A DNA stretch of 53,225 nt from a virus: the IMG/VR virus record IMGVR_UViG_3300024433_000923, positions 1-53,225 of that record. One strand, given 5' to 3'. The notes beneath the pieces were generated by a model. The model worked only from the letters and a program-made list of their open reading frames with translations. It was not told the DNA's origin and did no database searches. Below, in pieces: positions 25,906 to 33,502 of this stretch. Every line of letters starts with the position of its first letter. Position 1 is the first letter of the stretch. Position numbers and translations under genes: made by a program.

Positions 25906-27190
25906 TCAATTAGATACTGGACATATTCCAGTATATGCTTATTGTTCTGAAGAATTAAAAAAAATAACTTCCTCAGAAGCCGCTCTTAGTAGACCATTTA
26001 ATGTTGTTAATTTGACATCTCCTAATAAAATTAATCTTCACATAAGAACTTATGTCGATTTTTATGGAGGTTATGCTGAACATGGAAGAAATGTATTATT
26101 TAGATTAGACGATACAGGAAAATATAATTTAAGACTTACACCAATCAAGACACCTATTGATATTGATCCTATAGTTTGGAATAGATGTAATTGGTATACA
26201 AAAAATCCTAATTTTAAAAAAGACGAATCAATATTATTAACAATAGCTGGACCAGGATGGATGCAAAAGAAATATTTATCAGAACATAGGGTAAACATTG
26301 GTTGGACAATGGTAGAAAGTATGGAACCGCATTCTGATATTGTGCTTTGGTTAGAAAATTGTGATGAACTATGGTGTCCAACTGATTTAGATTGGGCGAG
26401 ATTTGCAGTAGCTGGAATACCTGAAACAAGTTTATTTAGAATGCATCTTGGATATGATGAGAAAATGTATAATCAAAATATAAAACCTTTAGATATTTCA
26501 AATGTCCGTAATAGATTTGTGTTCGGAGTTTTAGGATCATGGAATAAAAGGAAAAATGTAAAAGCAATTGTTCAAGCATTTGCACAGGCTTTTGGTCCTG
26601 ATGACAATGTTAGTCTTTTATTGTGTTGTAAGTACGGAACAAGACCATATGGAGAAGAAAAAGAGAATGATGAGCGTTGGACTATTGTTCATGAATTTAA
26701 TCAATACCTTGAAGAAATTAAAAAATCGCCAGATGAATATCCTCATATGTGCTTGATAGATGTGCCTTTGCATGAAAGTGTTATGCCACATCTTCTTGCA
26801 AGATTTGATTGTCTCGTAGGATTTTCCATGGGGGAATCTACTTGGCTTCCAGGACTTCAAGCCATGGGAATGGGAATTCCTATAATCCAGTTGAACGCTG
26901 ATTTGACAAATGGATTTCTTGAATATTTACATGATGTTGGATTTTTGTGTATGGAAAAGGAATATATTTACGCCGATGAAGAACTTTATAAAGGAACTTC
27001 AGAATATTATGAAGGTCAGAAGTTTGCGGAAGGAAATGTTGATGAATTAGCTGGAAAGATGGAAGAAGTATATGAGGATTATGACAATAAAGAAATGCGT
27101 GATAAAATTGAATTAGGGCTTAAGAAAGCAAAAGATTGGACTTGGGATAAAGCAATTGAAGAAGTGGACATAAGACTTGGGATTTTTTAG
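25868..27190 (+). CDS. GT4-like glycosyltransferase inserted between tail terminator and tail tube
   Basis: 440 residues. The start is a TTG at 25868, placed eight bases after a strong GGAGGA and 38 nt inside the previous gene; no in-frame ATG occurs for about 140 codons, so this start is convincing. GT-B features: NIGWTMVESMEPHSD, FVFGVLGSWNKRKNVKAIVQ (C-terminal Rossmann opening), HMCLIDVPLHESVMPHLLAR, and FSMGESTWLPGLQAMGMGIP, the E-x7-E-like acidic region. Soluble. It interrupts the expected terminator-tube adjacency, which suggests it modifies a tail protein or was placed for co-expression with tail genes. Confidence 0.78.
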   Translation: MRRQRAEKQTGFNQLDTGHIPVYAYCSEELKKITSSEAALSRPFNVVNLTSPNKINLHIRTYVDFYGGYAEHGRNVLFRLDDTGKYNLRLTPIKTPIDIDPIVWNRCNWYTKNPNFKKDESILLTIAGPGWMQKKYLSEHRVNIGWTMVESMEPHSDIVLWLENCDELWCPTDLDWARFAVAGIPETSLFRMHLGYDEKMYNQNIKPLDISNVRNRFVFGVLGSWNKRKNVKAIVQAFAQAFGPDDNVSLLLCCKYGTRPYGEEKENDERWTIVHEFNQYLEEIKKSPDEYPHMCLIDVPLHESVMPHLLARFDCLVGFSMGESTWLPGLQAMGMGIPIIQLNADLTNGFLEYLHDVGFLCMEKEYIYADEELYKGTSEYYEGQKFAEGNVDELAGKMEEVYEDYDNKEMRDKIELGLKKAKDWTWDKAIEEVDIRLGIF

Positions 27191-27302
27191 TGTTCAAATT
27201 TAAAAGAATCTATGTAGGATTGCTGATGAATTAGGTCGCTCAAGACAGATAGTTGCAAATAGAGCTGAATGGTTTAAACAAAGATCAAGAAAGGAGTGTT
27301 AA
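27190..27302 (+). pseudogene. Short coding-like stretch, apparently frameshifted small ORF
   Basis: A GTG at 27190 overlaps the stop of the glycosyltransferase and opens MFKFKRIYVGLLMN before a stop at 27232. In another frame 27204-27302 is open and reads IADELGRSRQIVANRAEWF, with KQRSRKEC and a stop two bases before the tail tube ATG. The second part looks like real protein (a helix-rich, basic stretch) but has no normal start codon. A single frame change near 27214-27222 would join the two into a protein of about 37 residues. It may be a decayed small gene, a programmed frameshift or a sequencing indel. Confidence 0.35.
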
Positions 27303-27303
27303 A

Positions 27304-27979
27304 CATGGCCTTCCAGTTGAGGCCTTCAAAAATTAGCTGGCTCTTTTGGTGACAAAAGATGAAAAATCGGGTGAATTCAGGGAACCCTGAGATGGGAATC
27401 CTGAGCCAAGCCAGGAAGGGTATAAGTTTCCTGGAAGGTGCAGAGACTAGGAAGGTGAGTCCCAACAATAATCCTTCCCACGAGTGCCCGACAAGTCAAG
27501 AGACTTGAAGATATAGTCCGAGCTATAGGGAATTCAACCTATAGAAGTTAAGGATAAAGAGCCTTAGCGATAACAAAACTGACCAATTTAGTGTAGGAAC
27601 AATTAGTGTAGGTAGTAATGATCTTGGAATTGCTACTGAAGTTACTGTTTCGTATGATGGTGATCCGCAGAGTTTCTATGGAGGTGACTATCGTCTGCCT
27701 CTTGCTGTAGAACTTGGAAACAGGACTGGTGAAATTACTGTCTCTACTGCAAGGTTTGATACTGCGGATGATCCGCTTGATAATGCATATGTAACTGTAA
27801 CTCTTGCAACGGGGAAGAACAGTGGTGGTCTTACTGGAACAATTAACTATTGCAAAGTAACAAGTTATAATGTGAATTCTACGCAGAATGACTTTGTGAC
27901 TTCAGATATGACATTGGCGATTAGTAGTCAGGATGCTGAAGGGGCTTCCAAGGGAGGTTCTTGGCCAAGTTGGGTATAG
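27304..27979 (+). CDS. Probable tail tube protein, split by a group I intron (exons 27304-27311 and 27568-27979)
   Basis: Exon 1 is only ATGGCCTT, with AAGGAG seven bases upstream. Joined to exon 2 at 27568 it reads MAFDNKTDQFSVGTISVGSN and continues for 139 residues through DGDPQSFYGGDYRLPLAVEL and GEITVSTARFDTADDPLDNA to SKGGSWPSWV. Without splicing, translation stops after 15 residues. The product is a compact beta-rich protein of the size of siphophage tail tube subunits. It lies between the tail terminator and the tail assembly chaperone, exactly where the major tail protein belongs, and a terminator follows. The 3' splice site is predicted from frame and structure; 27569/27570 would cause a stop. 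Coding reality is strong, the tube assignment is by position. Confidence 0.75.
27312..27567 (+). ncRNA. Group I self-splicing intron without ORF
   Basis: The four conserved elements appear in order: P (TGAATTCAGGGAA, 27371-27383), Q (AATCCTGAGCCAAGC, 27396-27410), R (GTGCAGAGACTA, about 27438-27448) and S (AAGATATAGTCC, 27507-27518). P7 forms between GACTA (27444-27448) and TAGTC (27513-27517). P1 pairs exon GGCCTT (27306-27311) with GAGGCC (27318-27323) and puts the required U-G pair at the 5' splice site. A P2 hairpin with a GTGA loop (27341-27358), a P8-like hairpin CAAGTC/GACTTG (27491-27506), P9 CTATAGG/CCTATAG and a last stem GTTAAGG/CCTTAGC follow. It has no homing endonuclease gene. 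The 3' end is set within one or two bases. Confidence 0.9.
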
Positions 27980-28018
27980 TAAACGACTTACAGGTTTTTA
28001 GAATATTTTTAAATTTTT

Positions 28019-28050
28019 AATAACGGTTGATTTTTATCAACCGTTATTTT
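28019..28050 (+). terminator. Rho-independent terminator after the tail tube gene
   Basis: TAACGGTTGA (28021-28030) pairs perfectly with TCAACCGTTA (28037-28046), with AA/TT extending the stem, followed by a short T-run. It separates the highly expressed tube gene from the chaperone and tape measure genes. Confidence 0.85.
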
Positions 28051-28091
28051 ATTGAATAGATTAGAACGTTTATAAAACAAAGGAGGATAGT

Positions 28092-28607
28092 ATGAAATTT
28101 CTCAAATTATCATTATCTGATGAAAAAGTTTACACTTTTTCAACTCTTACGATTAAACAGAGATTGGCGTTGAAAGATGTTTATAAGAAAGCATTAGATC
28201 TTCAGAAAGAAATAAATAGAATTCAATTTGATGTTGATGAGAAAGGAAAACCGAAGAAAGATGAAGAGGGTGCAATTACTGTTAAAGAATTAAGTCCAGA
28301 TGATCAAAATGAATTAATTGGTATTCAGGATCAAATGGTAGCAATTCTTATCGACATTGTTAGAATGTCTATCGCCAGAAAACATCCAGAATTTAAGAGA
28401 GACAAAAAGAATGAAAAGGAAGATATAGAAATCAAAGATAAGATGTTAGAATTATTTGATTTTGATGATGCTACAGATGTAAGTAGATTTGCAATGAATG
28501 GAGAGATTCCTTATAGAGAAGCCACTGAATATGATTTTAGTGAATTGAAAACTGTAACTAGTATGACTTTTAGTGATGATGAAAAATCAGAAGAGAAGTC
28601 TGAATGA
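28092..28607 (+). CDS. Tail assembly chaperone (gpG-like)
   Basis: 171 residues, acidic and helical: KFLKLSLSDEKVYTFSTLTI at the start is a short beta unit typical of these chaperones, followed by helices (KQRLALKDVYKKALDLQKEI) and an acidic C-terminus. It lies between the tail tube and tape measure genes and overlaps the next ORF in another frame, the hallmark of the two-product gpG/gpGT chaperone locus. The chaperone coats the tape measure protein before tube polymerisation. The start has a strong AAAGGAGGATAG site. Confidence 0.8.
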   Translation: MKFLKLSLSDEKVYTFSTLTIKQRLALKDVYKKALDLQKEINRIQFDVDEKGKPKKDEEGAITVKELSPDDQNELIGIQDQMVAILIDIVRMSIARKHPEFKRDKKNEKEDIEIKDKMLELFDFDDATDVSRFAMNGEIPYREATEYDFSELKTVTSMTFSDDEKSEEKSE

Positions 28608-29256
28608 ACAATTAGAAGATTTGAAAAAATCTATATTGGGAAGTTCAGACGCAGCAAATTATTTTGAAGAAATAGAATTCCCGGATGGAACTGTTATAAA
28701 AGCAGACGTCCGGGATTTTTATGATATAGTTGATATGTTTGCAAGCAATTATGGATTAGGAGGATGTAAGACATTAAAGGAATTTATAGAACATATTGAT
28801 GAAATTGATTTAAATATATTAATTGGATTACAAGGATCTATTATAAGACGCATAGAAGCAATGTATGGTAAAAAATCTTCTTGGAAAGATCATCAAATAG
28901 AAGGACGGAAGGAAATGAAAGTACCAGAACAATTTAGACCTAAACAAAAGAACAGAATTGTTGCTGGACCTCAAGAAAAAATATTTATAGGCAAAGAATC
29001 TTCAAAGGCCGAATTACAAAAAATGGGAATGTTTTTGAAATCATGGGGTGCTCCTTATGATAAAGTCAATGAGGCTATTAATCAGATAAAGAAAGGAAAG
29101 ATAGCTATACCAGACGAAGATTTTAGTTGGATAACGCCTGAAGTACTATTACATCCGAATTTTGATACTAGGCTTGTTTTAAAAGCTATGAGAAAATCAA
29201 GAGAAAAATCAATTAATTTCAATGTGGGACGCGATACTTTGAATGCGAGAAGATAA
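28573..29256 (+). CDS. Tail assembly chaperone C-terminal part (gpT-like, probably made by frameshifting)
   Basis: 227 residues if started at the ATG at 28573, but no Shine-Dalgarno precedes it and the frame is open only from about 28566. The text (DAANYFEEIEFPDGTVIKAD, DIVDMFASNYGLGGCKTLKE, LIGLQGSIIRRIEAMYGKK) is helical and not otherwise recognised. Position directly before the tape measure gene and overlap with the gpG-like ORF in the +1 frame fit the T domain, normally produced only as a gpG-T fusion at low level. Its stop overlaps the tape measure ATG (ATAATGCC). Confidence 0.65.
   Translation: MMMKNQKRSLNEQLEDLKKSILGSSDAANYFEEIEFPDGTVIKADVRDFYDIVDMFASNYGLGGCKTLKEFIEHIDEIDLNILIGLQGSIIRRIEAMYGKKSSWKDHQIEGRKEMKVPEQFRPKQKNRIVAGPQEKIFIGKESSKAELQKMGMFLKSWGAPYDKVNEAINQIKKGKIAIPDEDFSWITPEVLLHPNFDTRLVLKAMRKSREKSINFNVGRDTLNARR
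28581..28587 (+). promoter_or_regulatory. Candidate frameshift site in the tail chaperone overlap
   Basis: In the gpG frame the codons are GAA AAA TCA at 28581-28589. The five A residues (28582-28586) let a Lys-tRNA on AAA slip two bases back, or the ribosome move one forward, both leading into the AAT CAG AAG frame of the downstream ORF. The overlap offers no other homopolymer of this length. Confidence 0.5.
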
Positions 29257-32200
29257 TGCCTGACCAAGTAATCGCTCTTACTCTAAAATTAAAAGATCGT
29301 GGGATTGCTGGCACCACTTCTAAGATGGTAAAATTGAAGGGGACTGTCAAGCAATTAGATAAAGCTTTAGCATCTGCCGCAGGATCAGGATTGAAGGGCG
29401 CTACATGGATGCGCTCTGGATATAAGAAAGCACGAGAAGAATTAAAGAATGCGGCAAAGAATGCTAAAAATTTAGAAACTGGTCTTAAAGCTGTTAATGT
29501 AGAGCTTACTAATATAGGGCGTGGAAGAGCAGGATCAACGATAGGTAAGATATTAGGAGGAAAAGATTTTGCGGCTGAACGTCGTGCAAAACTTAATGCT
29601 ATAAGACGTGCTATGCGTGAAGAAGAAAGATTACGTGAACGTATGCAGCGTCAGCAAATGCAAAGGATGGCAAAACAAAGAGCAAGATTTTCAAAAATGA
29701 TGATCGGTACGATTCAAACTACAGGCTTTGTAGGAATTGCTGCTGCTAGTGCATTAAAAACCTTATTTGATCCTACTAAAATTCAAGGTATATTTGGTCC
29801 TGCTCTTGGACAATTGGGTTCAGTTATTGGAAATTTGTTTGGAGAAACCATTGGTTCAATTTTAGGAGATTTAGGAAAAGCTGGTGGTGAAATTGCTGAA
29901 GCTTTATTAAATGGAATAACTGCTACTCTAAGACTTGGCGCAAGATTTTTAGGTAGTTTTTTTGAAACGTTCTTTATTGGTGTGATTGCAGCACACGGAA
30001 CGATGATGGTTTCTATTCTGGTAGGCATAGTTGCAGGACTTGTAAGAGCGGTAATGGAAACTTTTACAGCTTTTGTTAAAGAAATTGTAGATTTATTTAG
30101 GTCTTTAGTCAAAGCGATTGTGGCCATTATTTCAGCATTTGTTAAGACAGTAGTAGCAATTTTTAGAGGAATAGGAAAAATAATAGTAGGAGTCTGGAAA
30201 GGAGTTTGGGCAACTCTTAAGGCTATAACAAAATTATCTGTTCAAGCTATTCTTGGTATTGTGAAAAAACTTGTAGATCAAATTGCTGTTGGTTTTAAAG
30301 AATTTGTGGCAATTCAGGTAGAAGCTGCAAAAACATTTGGCCTTGTAACAGATGTTGCAGGACAATCGACGAGGAAGTTTGCTACTCTTGCGATGAGATT
30401 AGCAAGTGAATTTGGATTTGCAATGGGGGATATTCAAAAGACTCTATTTGATGTTACTTCGGCAGGATTTAGAACTGCTGCTAAAGGTGCAAAAATTTTA
30501 GAAAAATCTTCTATATTAGCTGTAGCTGGTGCTGCAAGTCTTTCAGGAGCTACTAAGGCTGTTGTTTCAGTTCTTAGAGCATATAGTAAAGATGCTAGTG
30601 AAGCAGATCTGGTAACAAGACAATTATTTGCAGGACAGGTATTTGCAAGAGCAACGGTTGATGAATTTGCTTCTGCATTAACAAATATTATTCCTATTGC
30701 TTCTTCTGCTGGCGTGAGTTTTGAAGATGTAACGAAAGCACTTGCAACTATTACATTGTCAGGATTTTCTGCAAGTAGAGCCTCACGTGGATTAAGTTTG
30801 TTATTGACAGGATTGATTGCTCCTAGCGGCCAAATTCGTAAGAAGTTTGAAGGTATTGGTATGAGTTTTACAGAAATGGGGAAAAATGGGCAAATTGTTC
30901 TTAAGCCTTTGGGAGATATTATCAAACAATTGCAGAAAGTTTCCATTGCTGAGATTAGGACTGTTGCATCTCGTATTCAGTCAAGAAATGCTGTATTAGC
31001 ATTAAAATCAGGTTATGAAAAATATCTTGAAATTTCACGCGATTTTGTTAAGGTAACTAAACAGCTTGATGCAGCACACAAGGGCGTAACAAAAGAATTT
31101 GATAGACAGTTTAAAATTCTTTATGGGAATATTACTGTATTACGTTCTTTACTTGTTGGGGGATTTGCAAGAGCAATTCAGGGTCCATTTAAAGATCTTG
31201 TAGATATGATTAAAGAGATTACACAATGGTTATTAAAATCAGAAGCCGTTGAAAGATTTTTTAAGGCTTTCCAAAAATTTGCACAGCCTGTGATTGATAC
31301 AATAATTGAGCCTATGAAAAAAGGACTTGATGGTATTTTAACTGTATTAAAGACTGAAGATTTTGCTAAGATTTTTGAGACAGAAACGGCGGAAAAATTT
31401 AGAGAAGCTTTATTAAAGATTGTTGAACATATTAAAAATATTCCGACCTTTTTAGTAAAGATTTTTGATACTGTATTGGATACCATTGAAATAATAAAGA
31501 TTGAAGCAAAATTTATTGCGGATGTAATCTCAGGAATGTTTAAAAAATTAGCTGATCCAGAAACTTTTGTTAAATCTTTTGATGCGTTTGCTAATGCATT
31601 TATGGATGTAATTAGTATTATAGGAAAATTTTTGTATCAAACTTTGAAAGATGTATTTCTTATGTTGGTTGATTTTTTCAATGCTACAATTGGACCAAAA
31701 ATAGTAGATTTTATAGATAAGATGGTTGATAAAGTAATTGTTGAATTGGGAACATCTTTTATAGGGAATTTACCTTTTATTGGGATGGAAGATAAAACTT
31801 TTAAGGATGCTTTGCGTAGAAAAGGTGTAAGAGAACAGGTTGGTACTCTTGAAGAAGAAATAAGAACAGGGGGTAAAGAAAAAACTAGAGAGAGATTAGA
31901 AAAAGAATTAGGAGAAACAAGAAGAGCTTTAGTAAAACTTGAAAGATCAGTCTTAAAAGGAGGCTGGAGTGGTTTACAAGCACATAAAGAACGTAAAGAA
32001 CGTGAAGCTGCTATTGAAGCTGCTAAATTAAGTGTTGAAGTAGCTGAAGATCAGCTTAAAGCTTTTGCGATAGCTCTTAAAAACGTAACTGATCCTTTAG
32101 GAAGAGAGACTGCTGCTGCAAAAAGTATGATGGCAAGAATTGCTGCATTAAGAGCAACTTTTGGTCCTAGATTTAGAGGAGCGGCTGCTGGAGTTGGAGC

Positions 32201-32663
32201 GGCTGCTAAGGCTGGCGCTGGTAAAATAGGAAAAATTGTAGGTGCAGGTGAAATAACTGGATCAGCACAAGCGGCAAGAGCTACTGCATTAGGACAATTA
32301 AAGGCTAATCAAGAAAAACGTACCCAAGAAAGACTTCAAGCTGAAGCAGCAAGAAAAGAAGATTGGGCAAGACGTAAGGCACAAATTACTACTGCTGATT
32401 GGATAGGGGAAATGGGCGTTCCGACTGTTTATGAAAAAGGTTATAAAGAAAAGAAACCATATACGACTAGAGGTGGATTAGTTGGTTCTGAAGCTGAAAG
32501 AGAGCTTAGAGCTTCAAATAAAGCAGAATTTGATCGTCTTGTTACTATATTTCAAAATATTGAAAAAAATACAAGACGATCTGCTGAAGGTGCAATAGTT
32601 CAAGAACGTGCTGCTGCTAATATGGTGGGAGAGATGGGCGTTCCGACTGTTTATAGTGAATAA
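29256..32663 (+). CDS. Tape measure protein
   Basis: 1135 residues, the longest tail gene, after the chaperone pair. The N-terminal 150 residues are basic and helical. Strongly hydrophobic stretches about 155-330 (including IGVIAAHGTMMVSILVGIVA and repeats of the VKAIVAIISAFVKTVVAI kind) are potential membrane segments for DNA entry. Residues about 385-560 hold the phage tail tape measure (TP901-like) domain, with VSFEDVTKALATITLSGFS and ASRGLSLLLTGLIAPS. A coiled, Ala/Glu/Arg-rich C-terminus follows. The last 85 residues contain the motif GEMGVPTVY twice. The gene sets tail length. Confidence 0.9.
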   Translation: MPDQVIALTLKLKDRGIAGTTSKMVKLKGTVKQLDKALASAAGSGLKGATWMRSGYKKAREELKNAAKNAKNLETGLKAVNVELTNIGRGRAGSTIGKILGGKDFAAERRAKLNAIRRAMREEERLRERMQRQQMQRMAKQRARFSKMMIGTIQTTGFVGIAAASALKTLFDPTKIQGIFGPALGQLGSVIGNLFGETIGSILGDLGKAGGEIAEALLNGITATLRLGARFLGSFFETFFIGVIAAHGTMMVSILVGIVAGLVRAVMETFTAFVKEIVDLFRSLVKAIVAIISAFVKTVVAIFRGIGKIIVGVWKGVWATLKAITKLSVQAILGIVKKLVDQIAVGFKEFVAIQVEAAKTFGLVTDVAGQSTRKFATLAMRLASEFGFAMGDIQKTLFDVTSAGFRTAAKGAKILEKSSILAVAGAASLSGATKAVVSVLRAYSKDASEADLVTRQLFAGQVFARATVDEFASALTNIIPIASSAGVSFEDVTKALATITLSGFSASRASRGLSLLLTGLIAPSGQIRKKFEGIGMSFTEMGKNGQIVLKPLGDIIKQLQKVSIAEIRTVASRIQSRNAVLALKSGYEKYLEISRDFVKVTKQLDAAHKGVTKEFDRQFKILYGNITVLRSLLVGGFARAIQGPFKDLVDMIKEITQWLLKSEAVERFFKAFQKFAQPVIDTIIEPMKKGLDGILTVLKTEDFAKIFETETAEKFREALLKIVEHIKNIPTFLVKIFDTVLDTIEIIKIEAKFIADVISGMFKKLADPETFVKSFDAFANAFMDVISIIGKFLYQTLKDVFLMLVDFFNATIGPKIVDFIDKMVDKVIVELGTSFIGNLPFIGMEDKTFKDALRRKGVREQVGTLEEEIRTGGKEKTRERLEKELGETRRALVKLERSVLKGGWSGLQAHKERKEREAAIEAAKLSVEVAEDQLKAFAIALKNVTDPLGRETAAAKSMMARIAALRATFGPRFRGAAAGVGAAAKAGAGKIGKIVGAGEITGSAQAARATALGQLKANQEKRTQERLQAEAARKEDWARRKAQITTADWIGEMGVPTVYEKGYKEKKPYTTRGGLVGSEAERELRASNKAEFDRLVTIFQNIEKNTRRSAEGAIVQERAAANMVGEMGVPTVYSE
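32412..32654 (+). repeat. Two 21-nt direct repeats at the 3' end of the tape measure gene
   Basis: The same 21 bases, beginning ATGGGCGTTCCG, occur at 32412-32432 and 32634-32654. They encode MGVPTVY in the same frame, the second copy ending only a few codons before the stop. The identity at DNA level suggests a recent duplication or selection on both protein and DNA. Confidence 0.8.
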
Positions 32664-33475
32664 TGGTTTATCCTACTTTCGATGGTGATCAAGTTGCAAC
32701 AGAGGGTTACGGCGTCTTGAGTGGACGTAGTAGTCCGTTTGTTGTATTATATCCTAGAACGGTTGGCGGAATTCTTCAGGAATCTGGTGTTGTAACAAAA
32801 AGATTAAATCTGCGTAGTTATCTTATTCCTCCTTCTACTGCTACTCGAAAAACTATAGAAGAATATTGTAATTCTTTAAACGAACAAATAGGAACAAAAG
32901 AAGCAAATTTAATTCTTAATGGAAATACTTATTTAAATTGTAATGTAGAAAATATAGATTATGATTTAGAAAAAGTAAAGAATTATATAAGATACACAAT
33001 TGGTTTTATAATAGGAGATCAGAATACAGGAGGGTCAGTAAGACAATTGTCTGTGTCTGACCTTTTAGGATTTACACGCGGACGTGTAATGACATTTCAA
33101 TCAACTTTAGATGATTTTACAAATAGAACTTTTACATTTTGGCATAATACCGATAAAGTAAGAAATTTTGAAACACAGATAACAGTAACTTATACTGACA
33201 GTTTTGGAGGAGGAAGCAGAATAATTCGTGTAGGTGGATTTGAAAGAATAAGGTGTGAATGTTGGATATTGGGATTGGATGAAGGTCAATTAAATAGAAA
33301 AAATCTTGAAGCTTATTTCTACAATATGATTAATGGACCATTGGGAAGATTAGGTACATTGGTTATAAATGGTGAAACACTGAAAAATTGTTTCTTCGAG
33401 TCTGCATCTATGTCTGACGAAACTGGAATAGGAATTAATTATAATCTATCATTCCTAAAATCTTTAGCATGTTGA
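32663..33475 (+). CDS. Distal tail-type protein (Dit-like position)
   Basis: 270 residues immediately after the tape measure, the usual site of the distal tail protein that starts the tail tip. The text seems to hold two related halves: LNLRSYLIPPSTATRKTIEE with LILNGNTYLNCNVENIDYDL, and later RIRCECWILGLDEGQLNRK with LVINGETLKNCFFESASMSD. In each, a helix is followed by a -NG-T-LNC- strand, suggesting an internal duplication of a tube-like fold. No enzymatic motif is visible. Start ATG overlaps the tape measure stop (GAATAATGG). Confidence 0.55.
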   Translation: MVYPTFDGDQVATEGYGVLSGRSSPFVVLYPRTVGGILQESGVVTKRLNLRSYLIPPSTATRKTIEEYCNSLNEQIGTKEANLILNGNTYLNCNVENIDYDLEKVKNYIRYTIGFIIGDQNTGGSVRQLSVSDLLGFTRGRVMTFQSTLDDFTNRTFTFWHNTDKVRNFETQITVTYTDSFGGGSRIIRVGGFERIRCECWILGLDEGQLNRKNLEAYFYNMINGPLGRLGTLVINGETLKNCFFESASMSDETGIGINYNLSFLKSLAC

Positions 33476-33502
33476 GAGCTATGATAAACGTTATTGTTTT
33501 AT

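Noticed and set aside
27274-27468. Minus-strand ORF of 64 residues over the intron
   Set aside because: It lies opposite the structured intron core; the conserved P/Q/R/S elements explain the sequence, and no ribosome-binding site is present.
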